From positions 9,549,001-9,613,000 of the forward strand of contig NZ_CP030050.1 of the NCBI RefSeq assembly GCF_015291705.1: 64,000 nucleotides of DNA, read 5' to 3'. The notes beneath the pieces are model-generated. The model worked only from the letters and a program-made list of their open reading frames with translations, ran no database searches and was not told the origin of the DNA. A program made the position numbers and the translations under genes. Positions 16,903 through 24,829 of the stretch are shown in pieces. Within the stretch, counting starts at the first letter, position 1. Each line of letters opens with the position of its first letter. The DNA is from Bradyrhizobium arachidis (GTDB lineage Bacteria; Pseudomonadota; Alphaproteobacteria; Rhizobiales; Xanthobacteraceae).

Positions 16903-18042
16903 TCAGTTCGGGTGCCACCAGCGGCCGCCGATGACGACGCCTTCCGAGACGATCTTGCGGTCGCCGATCAGATGCTCGCCGACGACGTCCTCATAGTCGA
17001 ACTGGCCCTGCCTGACCGAAATCAGCGTGGCGTCGCCGACACTGCCCGGCTTGAGGCTGCCGAGCTCGGGCCGCCGCAACGCCATCGCCGCATTCACCGT
17101 CGAGGCCTCGACCACATCCGACAGCTCCATGCCCATGCACAGGAACTTCGACATGGTCGTGACCTGGTCGAAGGCCGGGCCGTCGATGCAGAGCTGATGG
17201 ATGTCTGAGGAGATCGTGTCCGGATAGAAGCCGTTGGCGAGCATGGCGCGCGCGGTCTTGAACGCGAACGAGCCCTTGCCGTGGCCGATATCAAACAGCA
17301 CGCCGCGCTCGCGCGCGTCCAGCACGGCCTTCTTCACCGTGCCCTGCGCCGTCGCCGGCGTATTGGGGAACGGACGGAACGCGTGGGTCAGCACGTCGCC
17401 GGGACGCAGGCGGGCGAGCACGTCCTCATAGCTCGGCGGCGGATGGTCGATATGCGCCATCAGCGGCATGCCGACCTCGTTGGCGACCTCCAGCGCGATG
17501 TCGAGCGGCACCGCGCCTGACGTGCCTGAGGAATGCAGGCCGACGCGGACCTTGATGCCGACGATGAGATCGCGGTTGGCATCGGCGACCTTGGCCGCCT
17601 CGATCGGATTCATCAGCCGCAGCTCCTCGCTCTCGCCCACCATGATCCGGTGCGAGAAGCCGAAGATGCCGGCATGGGAGACGTGCAGATAAGCGAGGAT
17701 GCGGACCTGGCTCGGCTCGATCACATGCTTGCGGAAGCCTGCGAAATTGCCCGGCCCGGCGCTGCCGGTGTCCACCGCCGTGGTTACGCCGGAGAGGCGG
17801 CAAAATTCCTCGGCATCGATGCCGAGCGAGGTGCCGCCCCAATAGACATGGGTGTGGAGATCGATCAGTCCCGGCGTGACGATGAACCGCGAGACGTCGC
17901 GCACATCGGTGCCCGGATCCGCCTTGAGCCCGCTGCCGATCGCGGCGACCTTGCCGCCCGAAAATGCGACATCCGTCACGGCGTCAAGCTTTTGGGAAGG
18001 GTCGATCACCCGCCCACCGCGCAGGATCAGGTCGAAAGGCAT
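16903..18042 (-). CDS. Amidohydrolase/deacetylase family metalloprotein
   Basis: 379 aa TIM-barrel hydrolase. Metal ligands are visible as TPGLIDLHTHVYWGG (His63, His65), a candidate bridging Lys in GIKVRVGLHSSG, the His in MAHIDHPPP and DVLTHAF, and the Asp in ISSDIHQLC. The short beta-sandwich segments at both ends (FDLILRGGRVIDPSQ and the C-terminal VSEGVVIGGRWW) are typical. It resembles the EF0837/AHA deacetylase group (N-acyl amino acids or sugars), but substrate is not determined. It converges on the thioredoxin operon with a 7-bp gap. Confidence 0.85.
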   Translation of the reverse strand: MPFDLILRGGRVIDPSQKLDAVTDVAFSGGKVAAIGSGLKADPGTDVRDVSRFIVTPGLIDLHTHVYWGGTSLGIDAEEFCRLSGVTTAVDTGSAGPGNFAGFRKHVIEPSQVRILAYLHVSHAGIFGFSHRIMVGESEELRLMNPIEAAKVADANRDLIVGIKVRVGLHSSGTSGAVPLDIALEVANEVGMPLMAHIDHPPPSYEDVLARLRPGDVLTHAFRPFPNTPATAQGTVKKAVLDARERGVLFDIGHGKGSFAFKTARAMLANGFYPDTISSDIHQLCIDGPAFDQVTTMSKFLCMGMELSDVVEASTVNAAMALRRPELGSLKPGSVGDATLISVRQGQFDYEDVVGEHLIGDRKIVSEGVVIGGRWWHPN

Positions 18043-18164
18043 TCTGGTCTCCGGATGTAGCAGTGAGGCGGCTGACCATCCGTCAGCCGAAAAGGAAGGA
18101 AGACCCGACTTCTAGCAATTTTTGCGCCGGAGTCCTTGGCAAACGGAGACGATGCCCATGACAA

Positions 18165-18177
18165 AATGGCGATCCCG
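18165..18177 (-). repeat. 13-bp copy of the tRNA-Arg 3' end
   Basis: AATGGCGATCCCG is identical to 21593-21605, which is the CCA end, discriminator base and 3' acceptor strand of the tRNA-Arg gene, in the same orientation. It also forms one arm of the hairpin at 18169-18220, so it may be either an attachment-site remnant or coincidence. Confidence 0.4.
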
Positions 18178-18220
18178 AGAAGAGCTGCGGCATCGGACGC
18201 CGTTTCTCCCCGGGATCGCC
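18169..18220 (-). terminator. Hairpin downstream of the catalase gene
   Basis: GGCGATCCCGAGAA (18169-18182) pairs with the inverted arm ending GGGATCGCC at 18220; read on the minus strand the hairpin is followed by ATTTTGT. It starts 9 bases beyond the catalase stop codon and fits an intrinsic terminator. Confidence 0.5.
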
Positions 18221-18229
18221 TCGATACGG

Positions 18230-19690
18230 CTATTCGGAGCGGACCGTGGCGAGGCGCTCCAGCGCCTTGCGGACACCGGCGCCGTAGGCCGGATCGGCCT
18301 TGGTGCAGTTCGCGATATGCCGCTCCTGGATGTGGACCGCGGCACCGCCGACGGCGCGTGCCGTGTTGTCGAACAGGACCTGCCGCTGCGTCGCGTTCAT
18401 CTTGCGGAACAGATCGCCGGGCTGCTGATAGTGGTCGTCATCGACGCGGTGATCCCAATGGGCGGCCGCGCCGTCGATCTCCAGCGGCGGCTCGTTGAGA
18501 TCGGGCTGGTCGGTCCATTCGCCATGGCTGTTCGGGAAATAGGTCGGCGTCCGCCCGAGATTGCCGTCCGTCCGCATGGCGCCATCGCGGTGGTAGCTGT
18601 GATACGGACATTTCGGGGCATTGACCGGAATGAGGTGATGGTTGACGCCGAGCCGATAGCGCGCCGCATCGCCATAAGAGAACAGGCGCGCCTGCAGCAT
18701 CTTGTCAGGCGAGAAGCTGATGCCGGGCACGACATGGGCGGGCGAGAACGAGACCTGCTCGACCTCGGCGAAGACGTTCTCCGGATTGCGGTTCAACTCG
18801 AAATAGCCGACCTCGATCAGTGGAAAGCTCGCCTTGGGCCAGACCTTGGTCAGGTCGAACGGGTTGAACGGAAACGCCAGGGCTTCCTTGTCGGTCATAA
18901 CCTGGACGAACAGGGTCCAGCGCGGGAATTCGCCGCGGTCGATGCTGCCGAACAAATCGCGTTGATGCGACTCGCGGTCCTTGCCGACCAGCGTCTCGGC
19001 CTCGGCGTCCGTCAGGTTCGCGATGCCCTGCTGGGTGCGGAAGTGAAACTTGACCCAGGTCCGTTCGTTGGCAGCGTTGATGAAGCTGTAGGTGTGGCTG
19101 CCAAAGCCATGCATGTGGCGATAGCTCTTCGGAATGCCGCGCTCGCTCATGACGATGGTAACCTGATGCAGCGCCTCCGGCAGCAGCGTCCAGAAATCCC
19201 AATTGTTGTCGGCGCTGCGCATGCCGGTGCGCGGGTCGCGCTTGATCGCGTGATTGAGGTCGGGGAAGCGCAGGGGATCGCGGAAGAAGAACACCGGGGT
19301 GTTGTTGCCCACCATGTCCCAATTGCCTTCCTCGGTGTAGAACTTTAGCGCAAAGCCACGGATGTCGCGCTCGGCGTCGGCCGCACCGCGCTCGCCGGCC
19401 ACGGTCGAGAACCTTGCGAACATCGGCGTCTGCTTGCCGATTTGCGAGAAGATCTTCGCCTTGGTGTAGCGAGTGATGTCATGGGTCACCGTGAAGGTGC
19501 CGAAGGCGCCGGAGCCCTTGGCATGCATCCGCCGCTCCGGAATCACCTCGCGATCGAAATGGGCCAGCTTCTCGATCAGCCAGACGTCCTGGAGAAGCGC
19601 GGGGCCGCGGCGGCCCGCGGTCATGATGTTCAGATTGTCGCTGACGGGTGCGCCCGTCGCATGGGTCAAACGTTTCGGTTCATCGGTCAT
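18230..19690 (-). CDS. Monofunctional haem catalase (small-subunit clade)
   Basis: 486 aa. It dismutates hydrogen peroxide. The distal site [14 protein letters not shown] carries His56; [12 protein letters not shown] carries the conserved Asn; the proximal haem-ligand helix is [15 protein letters not shown] with the Tyr. Length and motifs match KatA-type catalases with NADPH-binding potential. The gene follows the HD-protein gene on the same strand with a 115-bp gap and is probably transcribed separately. Confidence 0.96.
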   Translation of the reverse strand: MTDEPKRLTHATGAPVSDNLNIMTAGRRGPALLQDVWLIEKLAHFDREVIPERRMHAKGSGAFGTFTVTHDITRYTKAKIFSQIGKQTPMFARFSTVAGERGAADAERDIRGFALKFYTEEGNWDMVGNNTPVFFFRDPLRFPDLNHAIKRDPRTGMRSADNNWDFWTLLPEALHQVTIVMSERGIPKSYRHMHGFGSHTYSFINAANERTWVKFHFRTQQGIANLTDAEAETLVGKDRESHQRDLFGSIDRGEFPRWTLFVQVMTDKEALAFPFNPFDLTKVWPKASFPLIEVGYFELNRNPENVFAEVEQVSFSPAHVVPGISFSPDKMLQARLFSYGDAARYRLGVNHHLIPVNAPKCPYHSYHRDGAMRTDGNLGRTPTYFPNSHGEWTDQPDLNEPPLEIDGAAAHWDHRVDDDHYQQPGDLFRKMNATQRQVLFDNTARAVGGAAVHIQERHIANCTKADPAYGAGVRKALERLATVRSE

Positions 19691-19805
19691 GGGATGGTCC
19701 TGGATATGGGGCTATTGGCTATGGCTGCCCGCGCGCGAAGTCTCACGATCGCACGTGTTCACGCCTGTCGGTTTCGAGATCGCACCTTGGTTGCGGAAAC
19801 GCTGG

Positions 19806-20447
19806 TCAACCGTGCCAGTGCGAGCCGCGGATGACGCTGCAGAAATTGCCGCGATGGAAATGCGGCTCCTTGTCGGCGATGACATCAGCCTTGACGTTGC
19901 CGAACGTCGTGTCCGGCCTGTACTTGATGCCGTCGTAGAACGCCTGGATGATGTCTTCCTTGAAGTACGGCGTTCGTGGAAACGCCTTCACCACCGCCTC
20001 GCGTTCCGCGTCGGAATAGTCCTTGTAGGTGAGGCCGAGGACATCCATCTCGACACCGGCGGTCACCAGCGCGACGACGGGATGCATGTGTTGCGGCACG
20101 CCCGGCGTGGTGTGCAGCGCGATCGCGGTCCAGACTGTGTAGGCGTCCGCTTCGGAGATGCCCTGGCTGCGCAGGAAGTTACGGGCGGCGTGCGCGCCGT
20201 CGACTTCGAAGCGTTCATGCTTGCTGCCATGGCCCGGCATCAGCCCGATGTCGTGAAACATCGCGCCGGCATAGAGCAGCTCGCGGTCGAACTTGAGCCC
20301 GCGGCGGATGCCGGCCAGCGCGCCGAAATGATAAACGCGGCTGGAATGGTTGAAGAGCAGCTCCGTTTCGTTATCGCGGATGTACTCGGTGATGGCGCGC
20401 GCCAACCTGCTGTCGGGAATGGCGGCGGCCTCGGTGATCTCTTGCAT
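19806..20447 (-). CDS. HD-domain hydrolase, cyanamide hydratase-like
   Basis: 213 aa. HD-superfamily metal ligands are FNHSSRVYHFG (His34), AGAMFHDIGL (His65-Asp66) and TAIALHTTPGVPQH (His112, His120); the pattern FNHSxRVYxFG plus LLYAGAMFHDIGL is typical of the cyanamide hydratase-type HD proteins, which hydrate cyanamide to urea or act on related nitriles and ureas. The start at 20447 has GGAG upstream. It is divergent from the GlxA-type regulator, which likely controls it. Cyanamide as the substrate is inference from family. Confidence 0.8.
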   Translation of the reverse strand: MQEITEAAAIPDSRLARAITEYIRDNETELLFNHSSRVYHFGALAGIRRGLKFDRELLYAGAMFHDIGLMPGHGSKHERFEVDGAHAARNFLRSQGISEADAYTVWTAIALHTTPGVPQHMHPVVALVTAGVEMDVLGLTYKDYSDAEREAVVKAFPRTPYFKEDIIQAFYDGIKYRPDTTFGNVKADVIADKEPHFHRGNFCSVIRGSHWHG

Positions 20448-20507
20448 GACGGTCTCCTGAAAATCTCGGGTCGCCGGCAACATAAATCTGGGCTATCCTG
20501 TCCTCAA

Positions 20508-20524
20508 TCGACGTAATACGTCGA
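20508..20524. promoter_or_regulatory. Operator-like palindrome between HD and GlxA genes
   Basis: TCGACGTAATACGTCGA is a perfect 8-bp inverted repeat around one central base. It lies in the 105-bp divergent region, 61 bp before the HD gene and 29 bp before the regulator start, where a GlxA/AraC dimer could act on both. Confidence 0.5.
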
Positions 20525-20552
20525 AAACGGACAAATGCCGACCGAGGCGGAC

Positions 20553-21536
20553 ATGAGCGCAAAGCCGAAACCGAGGACTGTCGTGATCGTGGCGCTGCCG
20601 GGCGTGCAGCTGCTCGACGTCGCGGGCCCTCTCGACGTTTTCGCCGAGGCGAATTTGCAGGCTGGCTATGAAGCCTATGCGCTGCTGGTCGCGGCAGCGG
20701 AGCCGGGCCCAGTCCACAGCTCCTCGGGGGTCCGGCTGATGCCTGACCGCATCATCGATCGCGGCTTCCAGGAGAGCATCGACACCTTGTTGATCGCGGG
20801 ATGCCCGAACGCCGCCGATGTGCCGGCCGATGGCTTGGTGATCGATTGGCTTCGCCGGCGGGCGGCCAGGGTAAGGCGCTTCGGGTCGGTCTGCTCGGGC
20901 GCCTTCTTCCTTGCCGCAGCGGGCCTGCTCGATGGCAAACGAGTCACGACGCATTGGGCGGTGGCAGACCGGCTCGCCGAAAAATTCCCGTCGGTCAGAG
21001 TGGACAAGGACGCGATCTACGTCACCGACGGCAGGCTCCGCACCGCCGCCGGCGTCACCGCGGGACTCGATCTCGCACTCGCGCTTGTCGAGGAAGACCT
21101 CGGCCGCGAGATCGCGATGAAGGTTGCGAGCCAGCTCGTGATGTTCTTCAAGCGCCCGGGCGGGCAAATGCAATTCACCCGCAAGGGCGAGACTGTCCCC
21201 GCCGGTCGCGCCGCGCTGCAGGAGCTGCAGCGCTGGGTCGCCGCCAATCCCGGACTCGACCACAGCGTCGCGAGCCTCGCGGCGCGCATGGAATTAAGTC
21301 CGCGTCACTTCGCGCGGCTGTTCCGCGCCGAAGTCGGCATCACGCCCGCGACCTGGGTCGAGGAAGCCCGCGTCAACGCGGCGAGGCGCCTGCTGGAGCT
21401 CGGCAACGAAGCGCCCAAGCAGGTGGCCCTGCATTGCGGCTTTGCCGACGCGGACACCTTGCGCCGCGCATTCGTGCGCCATGTCGGCGTGACACCCGCC
21501 GAATACCGCAAGCGCTTTGCGCGGATCGTGGCTTGA
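20553..21536 (+). CDS. GlxA-family (DJ-1/PfpI-AraC) transcriptional regulator
   Basis: 327 aa. The N-terminal half is a glutamine amidotransferase-like domain (VVIVALPGVQLLDVAGPLDVF and GSVCSGAFFLAAAGLLDG with the nucleophile-position Cys); the C-terminal half has two AraC helix-turn-helices (HSVASLAARMELSPRHFARLFR and KQVALHCGFADADTLRRAFVRHVGVTPAEYR). The start at 20553 has GAGGCGGA just upstream; 20535 is the alternative. Such regulators sense small metabolites through the amidotransferase-like domain. Divergent from the cyanamide hydratase-like gene. Confidence 0.92.
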   Translation: MSAKPKPRTVVIVALPGVQLLDVAGPLDVFAEANLQAGYEAYALLVAAAEPGPVHSSSGVRLMPDRIIDRGFQESIDTLLIAGCPNAADVPADGLVIDWLRRRAARVRRFGSVCSGAFFLAAAGLLDGKRVTTHWAVADRLAEKFPSVRVDKDAIYVTDGRLRTAAGVTAGLDLALALVEEDLGREIAMKVASQLVMFFKRPGGQMQFTRKGETVPAGRAALQELQRWVAANPGLDHSVASLAARMELSPRHFARLFRAEVGITPATWVEEARVNAARRLLELGNEAPKQVALHCGFADADTLRRAFVRHVGVTPAEYRKRFARIVA

Positions 21537-21594
21537 CGTGAGAACAGCCCGATCGCGGTAGCCGACAGACAAATGCGTTGGCGATCAGCGAGAA

Positions 21595-21671
<77 letters not shown>

Positions 21672-21685
21672 GCGTTGAAGTTGTT

Positions 21686-21725
21686 GGCGAATTCTACGAG
21701 CATCAGATCTTGCTCCGAATTCGCC
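21686..21725. repeat. Hairpin upstream of tRNA-Arg
   Basis: GGCGAATTC pairs with GAATTCGCC, continued by GAGCA/TGCTC around an 8-base loop. It lies 15-54 bases upstream of the tRNA 5' end. The rest of 21672-21903 shows no gene. Confidence 0.55.
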
Positions 21726-21903
21726 GCTTCACACGCCAATCTCTAATGAAAGAGCAGCCGCACATCAAGCGAACGCTTGCGGCAGCGAGGCCGGAACCAT
21801 GCCGGACGCCGGCTGTCCGGTGTCCTCTCGCCTGAAGCTGCCGCTTCCAGGCGACCTATCAGCGCACCCGCCCCGGTTGCCGGCCGGACCTGCCCCCGTG
21901 CGG

Positions 21904-22485
21904 TCAATTTGAGCTTGACGCATCCTCGATTGCGTCAAAAATCCAACCGTGACATTGGCCGCTGTTGTTGTCCGTGCCAACCGCGCGCAGCTGGCGCTGT
22001 TGTCCGGGGGGCAGCTGCAAGATTGCGACGGTGCCGAGCGCTGGGAAAAAAGCGCCGTCCCGAACGTGGGACGGCAGTTCAGGGAGGATCATGAAGAGTG
22101 ACGTCTCTGGCAGGTCGATCGTGCGCTGCGCATAGACGCGGCTTCCGGGACTGCCATCCGCGCCAAGCGCGGTGATCATCAGAAGGTCGCCGCGCAGCTC
22201 GACAAGAATGATCTCCTCGTGAGTTTTACTTGTCGGAACGTGCGGAGCGTCGCAGGTTGAGAAACGAAGTTTGTTCTTCATTCGGATTGAGAAGTCGACC
22301 ATTCCGTTGCCCCGGCTGACTGGCTGGAATTGAAAGTGATTGCAGGGGCTGGCGGGTAAACTTTCCGGGCGATGTCCCGGTGCCGAAATATCTAGCTCTA
22401 GGTATCCCACCGTTGCCTCTTGGTGCTGTTGCATCCTGTTGGCCGGAATAAGGCTTGCGTGTGAGAGGATCGTGAAGGGCCTCAT
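21904..22485 (-). CDS. Hypothetical protein, unrecognised
   Basis: Up to 193 aa; starts at 22485 or at ATG 22434 are both possible. No signal peptide or membrane segment. The protein is rich in beta-strand-like patches (EEIILVELRGDLLMITALG, TSLFMILPELPSH) and ends DAIEDASSSN. It is divergent from the haem peroxidase gene across 77 bp, which contains a palindrome (22503-22517), so co-regulation is plausible. I do not recognise the family. Confidence 0.55.
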   Translation of the reverse strand: MRPFTILSHASLIPANRMQQHQEATVGYLELDISAPGHRPESLPASPCNHFQFQPVSRGNGMVDFSIRMKNKLRFSTCDAPHVPTSKTHEEIILVELRGDLLMITALGADGSPGSRVYAQRTIDLPETSLFMILPELPSHVRDGAFFPALGTVAILQLPPGQQRQLRAVGTDNNSGQCHGWIFDAIEDASSSN

Positions 22486-22502
22486 CGCGACAACGAAAGA
22501 TC

Positions 22503-22517
22503 ATTTCACGGTGAAAT
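22503..22517. promoter_or_regulatory. Operator-like palindrome before haem peroxidase
   Basis: ATTTCAC-G-GTGAAAT is a perfect 7-bp inverted repeat with one central base, in the divergent region between the unknown gene (start 22485) and the peroxidase gene (start 22563). Confidence 0.45.
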
Positions 22518-22562
22518 AACGGGACCTATCCTTAAGATCGGCGAGGTAGATGCGAGGACGCC

Positions 22563-24290
22563 ATGGCATCACATGGGACCATTTCTTCTACGCAATTTCG
22601 CAGGACCGCCCATTTTCAGCCACGCTCGGGGGAGCCTGGGCAAGACCCCGGCGGCTTCTGCCACTTCATCTCGACGCCTACGGAGGACCAGCGCTTCACG
22701 CTTGGCGGCGAGCGATTTGACCCATCGGATCCCGATCAATGGGCGCGGGCCGAGAGCCTGATGAAAAGGCTCGCGCATCTGATCAGGTTCAATCCGGACG
22801 AGAATAAAGCGAGGCCAAATCCCAACCTGCCGAGCGGCTACACCTACTTCCTGCAGATGGTCGCGCACGACCTCGTGCACAGTGCGATCTCGACCTCGCT
22901 CGGCGAGGGGCAGACGGCCGGGCTCAGCAACGTACGAAATGCCCCGTTACGCCTCGAGACCGTCTACGGCGGCGGACCGACCGAATGCCCGCACGCCTAT
23001 GAGGCCGCCCCGGTCGCATTCCGCAGCAAGCTCCGGCTGGGCAATTCCCGGATCGACCGGGACGATCAGGACCATCGCGGCCCGAGAAAGGACATCGCGC
23101 GCGGCACGACGAGCAGTGCCGCCCAGCTTGCCCGAACGGCGAGCTATCCCGAAGCCCTGATCGCCGATCCGCGCAACGATTCCCATGCGATCATCTCGCA
23201 GATCGTGGTTCTCTTCCACGAACTGCACAATTGCATCGTGGATGAACTGGTGCGAGGGGGTAATCTGCTCCCCACGGCCAATCCGTTCGCTGACGCGCAA
23301 CGACTGTTCACGACCGCACGGACTGCCTGCGTTCTGATCTACCGGAATCTGATCCGTCAGGACCTGCTTCCGCGCATTCTGCATCAGGACGTCTGGCAGG
23401 CTTACACCACCGATCAGAAACCGTCCTCCTCGCTCGACGGCGGCGAATGGCGGGCTCCACTCGAGTTCACCAACGGGTTCTTCCGTTTCGGCCATTCCAT
23501 GATCCGGCCGATCTATCGCTTCAACGGCGGCCCGGGCAACGCCTTCACCATCGAGCAGATCCTGGCGCGCACCTCCGACAAGTCGCCCTCCGACGTTCCT
23601 CTGGAAACCGCATGGCTGGTGAATTGGGATCTGTTCTTCACCAGCGACCCCAATGCCGGAAACGTCAGCATCCGGATCGGCCCATGGTCTCAGGTCGGTA
23701 TCGGGGAGGAGGTCCCCGGCGAAGGCGATCTGATCGCGCGCGACCTCCTGAGCTCCATTGCGATCCAGCCCTGGTCGATCGGGCCTCTCGTCGACCGCCT
23801 CAGGACCACGCACGGATCGCTGCTCGACAAGTCTGAATTGCTGGCCGGAAAGATCGGTTCGCGGCCATGGGCTGCGCGCATCTCCGAATGGTTGGCCAAG
23901 CGATCGGACGCGACCTTCGGCTCCTTCAACAAGCTTTCGGAGAAGGAAATCAAGACACTCGCGAACGATCCGCCGATCCCGCTGTTCGTCCGCTTCGAGG
24001 CAGGACTCGACTCCGGCAACCAGGGCGAACGCCTGGGTATCCTGGGCTCGATCGTCGTCGCCGACGTGATCTGCGGTGTCTTGCAGTCCGATCGGCTGCT
24101 GCCAGACAATCCCGCAGGCGGGTTGCAGAGCGAGCTCGCGTCCTTGTCGGCGGCAACGCTCGGCAAGGCCGGGAACGGTCAAGCCAACATCTTCGCATTC
24201 CTGGCGGACATCGAGAGCCCCGGGCCAAAGATCAGCCTGACCACCGTTCGGCGGTTTCTCAACGACAGACAACGCGTCACCCAAGCATGA
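22563..24290 (+). CDS. Animal-type haem peroxidase family protein
   Basis: 575 aa. The distal-side segment YFLQMVAHDLVHSAIS carries a His-Asp pair (His102-Asp103) like the FxxHD motif of peroxidasin/myeloperoxidase relatives; the proximal haem ligand lies in TNGFFRFGHSMIRPIY (His311), the hallmark RFGHS motif. It uses peroxide to oxidise an organic or halide substrate. No signal peptide is seen, so it is cytoplasmic or exported by another route. A ribosome site (GAGGACG) precedes the ATG. It is followed after 29 bp by a small unknown gene, probably an operon. Confidence 0.85.
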   Translation: MASHGTISSTQFRRTAHFQPRSGEPGQDPGGFCHFISTPTEDQRFTLGGERFDPSDPDQWARAESLMKRLAHLIRFNPDENKARPNPNLPSGYTYFLQMVAHDLVHSAISTSLGEGQTAGLSNVRNAPLRLETVYGGGPTECPHAYEAAPVAFRSKLRLGNSRIDRDDQDHRGPRKDIARGTTSSAAQLARTASYPEALIADPRNDSHAIISQIVVLFHELHNCIVDELVRGGNLLPTANPFADAQRLFTTARTACVLIYRNLIRQDLLPRILHQDVWQAYTTDQKPSSSLDGGEWRAPLEFTNGFFRFGHSMIRPIYRFNGGPGNAFTIEQILARTSDKSPSDVPLETAWLVNWDLFFTSDPNAGNVSIRIGPWSQVGIGEEVPGEGDLIARDLLSSIAIQPWSIGPLVDRLRTTHGSLLDKSELLAGKIGSRPWAARISEWLAKRSDATFGSFNKLSEKEIKTLANDPPIPLFVRFEAGLDSGNQGERLGILGSIVVADVICGVLQSDRLLPDNPAGGLQSELASLSAATLGKAGNGQANIFAFLADIESPGPKISLTTVRRFLNDRQRVTQA

Positions 24291-24319
24291 CAACCATGTA
24301 GCGTGAAAGGAGAGAAGCG

Positions 24320-24820
24320 ATGGCCTATCCGAGAATCAACGTCAGAAACATTCCAGGCAATCACGAGAATTGGGGCAAGCTGGTCAAGACCTGGTCCACC
24401 GGCAAGAACTACGTCCGCCATGTGATCACCGACAAGGATCCGTTTCCGGCTGACGTCGACCCCAAGAACGAATTTCCCAAGCCGAAGGACTTCCGCGAGT
24501 TCGTCGCGCAGGCCCAGGCTGCCGGTGTTCAGCTGTTCTTCGACGACGGCGAGCAAAATGCCGACGTCACGGGCAACGAAGGCCTGAAGCTCGAGATGAT
24601 CGACGTTCCGCTAGATACGCACTACGTGAAGCTCCCGCACCGCGACAGGATCGCGGAGTCCGAAGCTCGGCAGTTGGCCGGCCCGCCCTATCCGTTGCCG
24701 CTCTTCTACGAGCGCATCCACGGGACAAAGCCGCTGCCTGGAGAGACGAGCAGCCCGAGCCAGAAGGCGAGGCTCCACGCCGAGCGGGTCGGCGAATACA
24801 CCATCAATACCTGCGGCTGA
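24320..24820 (+). CDS. Hypothetical protein in peroxidase operon
   Basis: 166 aa with a strong ribosome site (GAAAGGAGAG) before the ATG. No signal peptide, no membrane segment; basic and proline-rich (DKDPFPADVDPKNEFPKPKDF, GPPYPLPLFYERIHG) and it ends in TINTCG. I do not recognise the family. Its place directly after the haem peroxidase gene suggests an accessory subunit or substrate, as an inference from position only. Confidence 0.7.
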   Translation: MAYPRINVRNIPGNHENWGKLVKTWSTGKNYVRHVITDKDPFPADVDPKNEFPKPKDFREFVAQAQAAGVQLFFDDGEQNADVTGNEGLKLEMIDVPLDTHYVKLPHRDRIAESEARQLAGPPYPLPLFYERIHGTKPLPGETSSPSQKARLHAERVGEYTINTCG

Positions 24821-24829
24821 GGACCGCGC

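Noticed and set aside
22947..24293. Long open frame opposite the haem peroxidase gene
   Set aside because: The sense strand encodes the peroxidase motifs; the antisense protein is rich in Arg, Gly and Asp without domains, as expected of GC-rich antisense frames.
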